Positions 22,656-29,363 of a DNA stretch of 29,363 bases are shown here, piece after piece (within the stretch, counting starts at the first letter, position 1; the number at the start of each line of letters is the position of its first letter). Source of the stretch: Mesotaenium endlicherianum (taxonomy: Eukaryota; Streptophyta; Zygnematophyceae; Zygnematales; Mesotaeniaceae); contig WELA01004118.1 in NCBI GenBank assembly GCA_009602735.1, forward strand, positions 141,385 to 170,747. The letters are read 5' to 3'. The position numbers and the translations under genes are program-made. The notes below the pieces were generated by a model. It had not been told where the DNA came from, searched no databases, and saw only the letters and a list, made by a program, of their open reading frames with translations.

Positions 22656-23489
22656 ATACACTTGTTGAGTATGTACGCAGACGTAGGCTCACAGAAACCA
22701 CCGTGAAGAGTAGGATGAGGAGCGTGGAGTTGCGAATTTCCTTCCGCGGGAGGAACAAGATGCACGACGAAGGGAACAGATGTAGGAAAAGTCAAACAAA
22801 GTCAACTGCCAGAGGCAGGCAAGCACCTGGATTGCCTTCTTCTTGACAAAGTGGTCCAAGTTCTCCTACCACTTGCCGTCCAAATGATAGGCGGGAGAGG
22901 GGGGCCGGGGGGAAAGGGTTGGGAGGAGGGGAAGNGACTTTGCGAGGACTTTGCAAAAAGGAGTGAGGGAGCAGTATCAAACGAGAACAGAGGGGGAAGA
23001 CAAGCCGTGGCATGGTCTATTTTCCTGCCAAAGACTCAGTCATCTCATTTTCCGCCAGTCACTTACTACTAGTTTCCCGGCAAAATCCTCCCCTCCTCCC
23101 CGCGGCCACCAAGGGTCGAGGTCGCGTGCGCGTGTTTCTTCTTCAATGCCGTCAGATTGAAAGTGCAAACGGCATCGAGGCGGGTGTCATGGATGAGGTC
23201 ATGAATGATGTCATATATGATGTCATCAAAGATACCATTCATGGCCCTTTCAGGACTCGCCAGGCGCGTAGGTCCCTTTTTGCCCTTGTTGCTTTTCTGG
23301 GGTCATTGGCACTCTTTGGTGAAAGCAGTTGAAGGCAGGCGGGCCTCGTTTTGGGGAAGCGCCTCTTTGTCTGGCAAACCCATGTTACACAGCAGGCGTG
23401 CACGCTGGCACGTCGGAACGCACGCACGGACGAGGGCACACGTGTATGGATGAATATGCGGTGCGACAAATGTTCTTGTACGCATGTAA

Positions 23490-23745
23490 CACACGCGCGC
23501 ACACACACAGACACAAAGACACACAGACACACACACAGAGACACACAGAGACACTCACATGCACACGCGGATACACATGCGCGCGTGCGCACGTACGTCT
23601 CTATTGGTACATGCGGATGCACAGGTGTCTGCTAAGCATACACATGCACATGCACGTGCACGCACGTACCTGCGCGAGAGTATGTGTGTGTAGGTGTGTG
23701 TGTGTGTGTGGGAGAGAGAGGAAGGGGGGGGGGGGGGAGGGGGGG
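23490..23745. repeat. Compound CA, TG and GA/G microsatellite region
   Basis: Successive tracts of acacac with agacac units (23493-23580), cacatgcacgtgcacg units (about 23638-23670), tgtgtg (about 23683-23710), gagaga, and a G run near 23726-23745. No coding potential. Confidence 0.85.
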
Positions 23746-23879
23746 AGACACGCGCAATATACAAGTGTCTCTCCCCCGCCTCTCTCCCCCTGGCAAGCGG
23801 TTCCGACTCAGCTCCAATCAACGCTCTCCACCGTGGCTGCATTCCATCCTCAGCGCTGAGAGCCGCCCTGTCCCTCCCC

Positions 23880-24165
23880 TAGACCCCAACTTGTCAGACC
23901 AAGAACCCCAGCATATACCCAAACCTCAAGCCGGCAACTCCCACGCCTAAGTCCCAACCGGCTCAACCCTAAAGTCCCCACCCTAACAGCAAATGTTTAT
24001 ACCTTAAGCCCGAAAACCCAGAGCTTTAACCCTAAATCCCAATTTTAAATCCCAACCCTAAGTCCCGACCAGAGGACCCAACCCTAAAGTCCCCACCCAA
24101 AAACCCTACGGCTTTTTAGTGGAATTTGCGGAGCAGGGCCGCAGCAAACACTACACCCTAAACCT
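23880..24165 (-). repeat. Degenerate telomere-type repeats, CCCTAAA orientation
   Basis: Multiple copies of aaccctaa, aaccctaaa and accctaaa separated by gtcccc, gtcccg and similar spacers, about eight clear copies in under 300 bases. This is the C-strand form of the plant telomere heptamer. The array is interrupted and diverged rather than a perfect tandem. Confidence 0.75.
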
Positions 24166-24239
24166 CCAGCTGGCAGCCCCCAGAGGCGGGTGCCCGGCGC
24201 ACGTGAAAGCAATGATACCCGCTTCAGAAGTCCCGGAGG

Positions 24240-24930
24240 GCCGCATAGGGTGGGGTTTTCGGGTTTAGGGTTGCTACTCGTCTCTTTCACACGTGTCCCC
24301 GGGGAAAGGTGTTGGCTTCTGGTTCGGGTATGAGTTAAGGCAGCTCCATGAGGAGCCCGATTGGTTCAGCGTTTGGAGGGTTGGTGGCTAGGAAGGGAGG
24401 GCACGTTTAGGGTTTTACTGCAAGGAAAACAAAAACTGCATGCCCTCAGCTGTTAGCTGGAGGCCGCCGAGGCATTGCCAGGGTTTAATCTGCCGTCGCT
24501 ATCAAGCCCAGGGTTTCGCGTTTGTTGAGCCTTTAGGGTTAAATTTCAACTTTTGAGGGCATGCCGAGTAGCTAGTAGCTGGGGACGTCGAATCATCCTT
24601 CTTGGGTTTTTATTTTTCGAGCAGAGCAGAGCAGGGTCTACGGAGGGCGTGGGAGAGTCAAAGGTGGGTCAACTACGTGTGTGAGGCTCTTGGATCCGGC
24701 GAGTGGGGCAGGACTCAGGGCCTGTTAGCCAGGGTGAGGGTTTAAGACTTGTATTTAGGGTTAGGGTTAGGTGTGAGTTGGGGCTCTGCTTGCGAGGGCA
24801 AGATTTGGTGGGGTCTACTCGCTGCTGACGTGGCAGGCTTGCGGGCTACGAGGGTTTGGGTTTGAGGGAATGCGATGGCACTCGAGGTTTGTTAGGGTTT
24901 GGGCTTGGCTGGGGTTGGAAGTTGGGTTAG
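24240..24930 (+). repeat. Degenerate telomere-type repeats, TTTAGGG orientation
   Basis: About ten copies of gtttaggg, tttagggtt or cagggttt spread over 700 bases, including a tight cluster ttagggttagggttag at 24755-24770. Orientation is opposite to the block at 23880-24165, so the two face each other. Confidence 0.75.
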
Positions 24931-25049
24931 GTTTAAGAGGGCTGGTAGAGCTTAGGACGCATGCTTTAGTCTCCGCCAAGATCTACCACACGGTCGGTCG
25001 TCTGCGTGCCACGTGCAGCAAGTGTGCGGGTGCATGCGTGCTCAGCCGT

Positions 25050-25142
25050 ATGTGTGTGTCTGTGTGTGCGTGTGTGGGCGGGTGTGTGTGTGCGTACATG
25101 CGTCGTGTGTGTGTGTGCGTCTGTGTCTGTGCGTGTGTCTGT

Positions 25143-25173
<31 letters not shown>

Positions 25174-25196
25174 CACGCGCGCTTGTGCATGCACGC
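25050..25196. repeat. TG-rich microsatellite before ARM exon
   Basis: (TG)n interspersed with tgcg and tctg units over about 145 bases, ending roughly 85 bases before the exon beginning at 25282. Confidence 0.95.
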
Positions 25197-25281
25197 GTGT
25201 ATGAAGCGACGAGCGTGCACGTCTTGCCTTCCGACTACATCCCTCTAACAGCCTCTCGTCTATTCCAATCAATGCGCGCAG

Positions 25282-25730
25282 CCCTGGGGCATGGGGGGCA
25301 CTGCCGCCGGCCAGCCGTCGCCGTCCGCCGCCTGGTCGCCCGAGCACGCGCCAGGTGGCGGCGGGTGGGGCCTCGGCGGCGACGACGACGACGGCAGCAT
25401 GCCCCTCGAGGAGGAGGAGGTGCACGCGTTCGTCGCAAAATTAGGTTTTGGGGCAGATCGCCCCGAGGAGGAGCGCGAGCAAGCGATCGCAAAGCTGTGG
25501 CGCCACGCGCGCCTGGGCCCCTTTGCGGCGGGAGAGGTTGCCAGCTGTCCCGGGGCCCTGAGCCTGATCGTGACTGCGCTGCAGTCTGAACGTGCCCCCG
25601 TGGTGGAGGCGGCAGCGGGGGTGCTGCGGGAGATCTCGGCCGTCGAGGAGTGGCAGCCGAGGGCCGTGGAGGCAGGCGCTGTGGAGGGGACAGCTGGCGC
25701 GCTGCTGCGCAAACATGGCAGCCGCGGGGT

Positions 25731-25813
<83 letters not shown>

Positions 25814-26734
25814 GCGCCTCTTCTTTGAAATTAAGACATCGACGGCCGATGTTGACATAGACCAAATTTTGATGCTCCATAAACATCAATATGGGGTGCG
25901 TGCGACTGCAGGTACGCTTGCGTGCAGGCGCGGGGCTAGGTCTGTGTATATATGTATTTATGCATATGCATTATATACCTGTATACATATGTATATGTAT
26001 GTATATGTATATTATGTCGGTACCAACAGCTATGAGGCACGTGTAAGTGCAGGTGCGTGTGCGCGTGCAAGCAGAGGATGCTTTGTGTTCGTAAGCATCT
26101 GCGAGTGATTGTTCATATCAATCATTGATATTAACCGAGCGCGTGAGAGTGCAGGTGCGCGTGCAAACAGCGGGCGCTCTGGCCCACCTGTCGACCAATG
26201 AGAGCGCGGAGAGGCGCCAGAAGATCTGCGAGAAGATTGTGGGCATGGAGGTGGTCCCCACGCTGACGCGGATGATCACGGCCGCCAGCGAGGACGAGAG
26301 GGAGGCGGCCGTTGTGGTGGTGGCCAACCTGGCGCTGACACGTGGCAACTGGGCGGTGCTTGTCGAGTTTGGGATCATTTCCCAGCTGGTGGGTGGCGGC
26401 ATCTCTTCCTTGCCATTTGAGTTTCCCGCACTTCCCTTCCTTGTGCACTTCCTTCCTTGTGCATTTCAGTCTACTGCAAAATATATGCGTATCCTAGATT
26501 CTTTGCTACGACAAAATATACGAGCTCGGACTTTGTACACATAGGCACAAGTTTTGATGCATACGTATAACGTGTCCCTTACGGATTTGTGCAAACACGT
26601 GTGTAGCGCTATCTATTTGCTCGCAAATAAACAAGTCTTTCAGTGTGTGCAAGAACAGAGTTTGACTGGCACACTCGCACGTGCCCGTGCACGCGCGTGG
26701 TGCACACTGCACATGTATGCAAGACACACACACA

Positions 26735-26767
<33 letters not shown>

Positions 26768-28781
26768 ACTCATTCGCACACATGCAAACACACGCACAAG
26801 CACATACACGCGCACGCACACATTGGCACACACGCAAACACGCACACACACCGACAAGCACGCACACACGCGTGCGCAAGTCACACAGCACGCACAGAGA
26901 GACACGCCCATGTGCCTTTGCACGTACGCGCAGATACACACATGTATGTAAACCTTGCGCATGCTCGGTCTGGTCTGTGGAGATGGGGCTGTTTTGCAGT
27001 GAAGCTCACACGGGCCATCTTATGTGCCGACTTTTTTGAGCCGACCTTTTTTTGTGCCACTTTCTCGTGCCACTTGTGCCCTGCTGGTCCTCTTCCTGGG
27101 GTTAGATAGTTACGAAGAAGCGCCCAGACAGTCCCATTGCGTAAATGTTGAAACAGGAACTTGCCCCCCCATTTCCTCACCACTATTCGTGGGCCCTCAA
27201 GCGATCCACCACTGAAGCAGTTGCAATAAATTCTTTTTTAAAAAAGATTTGCGCTTGCCTCAACGAGTAGTATTCCTTCTTGTCTTGTCCTCTTTCTGGA
27301 AAGTGCACAACGTGTGGCGAGCGGGCAGCAAGCATGTGCACCTTCTGCACCCTTCTGCTGTGTGGGATAACCGGAGCTGTCTTGTTTTCTGCCTCCCTCT
27401 CTTCTCTCCCCTGCCTGCCTGGCGCCGGGGGGCAGGCGAAGATCATCAACGAGGAGTGCCAGGTGTCCAAGGCAGCCCTCCAGAGGGTGCGCGCTGTGCT
27501 GACCGAGATGGCCGGGCGGGACGCTGCGCTGAAGTCGGCCGTCATCGAGGAGGGCCTCGCCATCGTGCCTCTTGTCGGCGCAAGCGCGTACGCCTCCTTC
27601 AAGCCCCTCCTCCAGGAGGAGCCCCGGCTGCCCGAGAAGCTCGGGCAGAAGATCAAGCTCGTCCGCACCCCCCCCGAGAAGGACGTCTTCGGCGCCGGCA
27701 AGCTCCTCCTCGGCCTCCAGCTGCCCGCCGGCGCGCAGGTCGACGCCGAATCCGCCCGCGAGATGGAGGGCCGCGTGCGCCAGAAGTTTCTCGCCCGCCT
27801 CGGGCTCCTTGAGCCCAAGCCCAAAGAGGGAGCCGGCGCCGGAGCCGGAGCCGCCGCCGCCGCCGCCACCGCCTCTGCTGCCGAGCCCGCCGACGGTGCG
27901 CCCTAACAGCCCCTTCACACCGATAATCCGACACCTTTACACCCATCTTTACACCCACCTATACACTCACCTTCAAAGCTGGACACCCCCCCTGCATGTG
28001 GTGCCCTATGCTCGCAGCTGCACGCCTCATGCGCTCCAAACACGAAAGCCATCGTGCACACTCGTCCCTCGTAAGTATGGCGTGTGTGCGCACCCTGAAG
28101 ATGCCCCATGCTCAGACCTGGGACCCCTAGTACTAAGACTTTGCAGCTGTCGTGCACCCTTGGAGATTATCGTGTGCACCCAGCTCAGGCATTGCGCTTC
28201 CCTTGGTTCTTCTGCTCCCCCAAACCTTCGGGCCTCTGCCGGCTCCACCCCTGCGGTGCGCGCAGCCTGTGTGTGTCATTTGTTGTCTGAGTCATTTCCC
28301 TGCTTTCAGTGTGCCCCTGCCTTCAGTGAGCATACCTCGGAAAGTTTTTAGTTTAGAATGCTGTAAGAACCCGGCAACCCCTTGACACAAAACCCTCACA
28401 CGGATGTTGGAGACCTTACCCCGAGCCGTATTCTAGAGGGAGAGAGGAGAAGAGAAACAAATGAGGGGCTAGGGGCGCGAGAGAGAGAGAGAGAGGGAGA
28501 GAGAGAGAGAGAGAGACGTGCTTGTTGCTCCTGCGCCGCCCATTCCCTGCGCCGCCCGCTCCATCGTGCTTCCGTCGATCACTTCTGCACCCCCTGTACT
28601 CACGCGCCCGTCGGGTGCCAGGTGGCAGCAGCTCGGACAAGGTGACGGTGATGCCCTGGTGGGACGGCGTCGCGCGGCTGGTCCTCATCCTGGGCCTCGA
28701 GAACGCTGACGTGGCGGCCCGAGCCGCCGACGCCGTCGCCGACTTTGCGATTGCGGAGGACCACCGCCAAGCCATCCGGCG
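25282..28781 (+). CDS. Armadillo-repeat protein, plant plastid type (four exons, 3' partial)
   Basis: ARM-repeat scaffold resembling, from memory, the plant family around Arabidopsis At1g23180. Exons are 25282-25728, 26155-26388, 27436-27895 and 28622-28781, with GT-AG borders and phases 0, 0 and 1. The phase-1 join (GAC G|GT GGC) reads DGGSSSDK. After a Gly/Asp-rich leader and acidic patch come helical repeats: REQAIAKLWRHARLGPF, VEAAAGVLREISAVEEW, VQTAGALAHLSTNESAERRQ, AAVVVVANLALTRGNWAVLV and LKSAVIEEGLAIVPLVGASA. Then a non-repeat insert has FGAGKLLLGLQLP and VRQKFLARLGLLEPK, and repeats resume with DGVARLVLILGLENADVAAR. The insert and its position between repeats are shared with the plant family. 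The last exon ends in phase 2 and further repeats should lie beyond the window. The true start is either ATG 25291 or the upstream exon at 21977. Exact biochemical role is unknown. Confidence 0.85.
25735..25814. repeat. Compound (CT)n-(CA)n microsatellite abutting a splice donor
   Basis: About 44 bases of CT followed by about 36 of CA. It begins within ten bases of the ARM exon donor at 25729, inside intron 25729-26154. Confidence 0.95.
25935..26015. repeat. TATG/CATA-rich tract in an ARM gene intron
   Basis: Alternating tatatgt, catatg and tgtatat words over about 80 bases, in the same intron as the CT/CA tract. Confidence 0.85.
26724..26945. repeat. CA/CG-rich microsatellite in an ARM gene intron
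   Basis: Perfect (CA)n, then (CG)n at about 26751-26765, then about 170 bases of interrupted cacacgca units. It lies in the intron 26389-27435. Reading frames are Thr/His/Arg or Val/Cys repeats only. Confidence 0.95.
27896..28621. other. ARM gene intron, no other feature
   Basis: Intron between the exons ending at 27895 and starting at 28622. Includes a three-fold repeat of ttacacccayct-type units near 27935-27970 and a GA microsatellite at 28477-28516. Reading on past 27895 reaches a stop at 27904-27906, so retention of this intron would end the protein there. Confidence 0.7.
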
Positions 28782-29363
28782 GTACAGCTGTCGCACCCCT
28801 CCTCACCTCGCTCCTCCGCATGCGCTTTCGGGTGGAGGCCCGCCTGCCTGCCTGAACAATGCGCTTTAGGAGGTTTTTCGTTTTTCTTTTTTCTTTTTTT
28901 TCCTTGTAACGAGTGATTGGGGTTCGAGGGCTCAGGGCTGGGTTCGGAGCTGATTGCAGTTTGGCCCTTTGAAGTTTCCGTCCGGTTTTCCGCGGGGGTT
29001 TGGGTGCTGGGGTGTGGGTGTTTTAGGCTGTGAGCTCTCAGGGTGTGCATCTTTTAGGGTTCGAGGCTCTCAGGGTTTGAGTCAAGGCCTTTGTGGGGTG
29101 CAATTAGGGTTGGATCTGGGCCGCGAGGAAGAGCGCAGGAGTGCAAGCATGCAGTCAGGGTTGGGAGAGAAGGGCGCGTGCGCTGCGCGATTTGGGAGTC
29201 TTGAATGTTTTCTTCTCTCTTCTTTCTTGTAGGGTATTTTCTCTCGATGTGCGCTGGATCCTCGCCACTTGACGTCAGCCACACGGAGTCATTGGGAGGT
29301 GCTCTTGCTATGCCTCTGTCTATCTGAATGTTGTCCAAGGGCGCAAAGGAGGGGGGGGGGGGG
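28782..29363. other. Right-edge intron with telomere-like motifs
   Basis: Follows the donor at 28782. No exon recognised. From about 28915 to 29110 it carries G-strand telomere-like words (ttttagggtt at about 29051, ctcagggttt at about 29069, aattagggtt at about 29102). The window ends in a run of G. Confidence 0.55.

Larger units (their letters stand above)
22421..25281. other. Long repeat-rich stretch, possibly intron 1 of the ARM-repeat gene
   Basis: No exon could be confirmed. Contents in order: CA microsatellite, G-rich tract with an N at 22935, a gatgtcat-type short repeat at about 23185-23235, two further CA/GA tracts, the convergent telomere-like block, and a TG microsatellite just before the exon at 25282. 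Confidence 0.5.

Noticed and set aside
23205..23453. ORF encoding a Met-Asp-Glu-Val/Asp-Val-Ile repeat, as an exon of the transit-peptide gene
   Set aside because: No convincing phase-matched donor or homology; kept only as a low-interest observation.
26554..27109. 161- and 142-codon ORFs in the CA/CG tract
   Set aside because: Microsatellite translation inside an ARM gene intron.

Overview
This window looks like nuclear DNA of a green-lineage eukaryote, most likely a streptophyte (a charophyte alga or an early-diverging land plant). The reasons are GT-AG introns whose reading phase is kept across every exon join I could rebuild, plant-type protein families including an EARLY FLOWERING 4 (ELF4) homologue, degenerate TTTAGGG/CCCTAAA telomere-type repeats, and many long microsatellites. 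The assembly is unfinished: there is a 591-base N gap, several single Ns inside low-complexity tracts, and a run of about 254 G. I cannot name the species. I see no bacterial operon, CRISPR array, phage, defence locus or complete transposon.

Layout, left to right. (1) 414-2459, plus strand: the last four exons of a plastid-type aldo/keto reductase whose N-terminal half lies to the left of the window. (2) 5597-7904, plus: a two-exon gene for a basic, low-complexity 324-residue protein of unknown function, with a CT microsatellite of about 120 bases serving as the pyrimidine tract of its 3' splice site. (3) 15716 down to about 11548, minus: at least six exons of a steroleosin-like short-chain dehydrogenase (hydroxysteroid dehydrogenase family), with its C-terminus running toward the N gap. 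(4) 16942-16718, minus: a weak small ORF. (5) 18320-19626, plus: a two-exon, 92-residue ELF4-family protein. (6) 21977-22420, plus: an exon encoding what looks like an organelle transit peptide. (7) 25282-28781, plus: four exons of a plant armadillo-repeat protein that continues past the right edge. Item 6 may be the first exon of item 7.

The genes do not form a pathway. They look like an ordinary plant gene neighbourhood: plastid redox enzyme, lipid-droplet or sterol dehydrogenase, circadian-clock component, plastid ARM-repeat protein. Spaces between them are filled with TG/CA, CT/GA and TA microsatellites, GC-rich low-complexity DNA, AT-rich DNA with no recognisable gene, and three areas of scattered telomere-type hexa- and heptamers. 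The points most worth a second look are the altered active-site motifs of the dehydrogenase, the intron in the ELF4 homologue, splice acceptors built from simple repeats, and the convergent telomere-like block at 23.9-24.9 kb.
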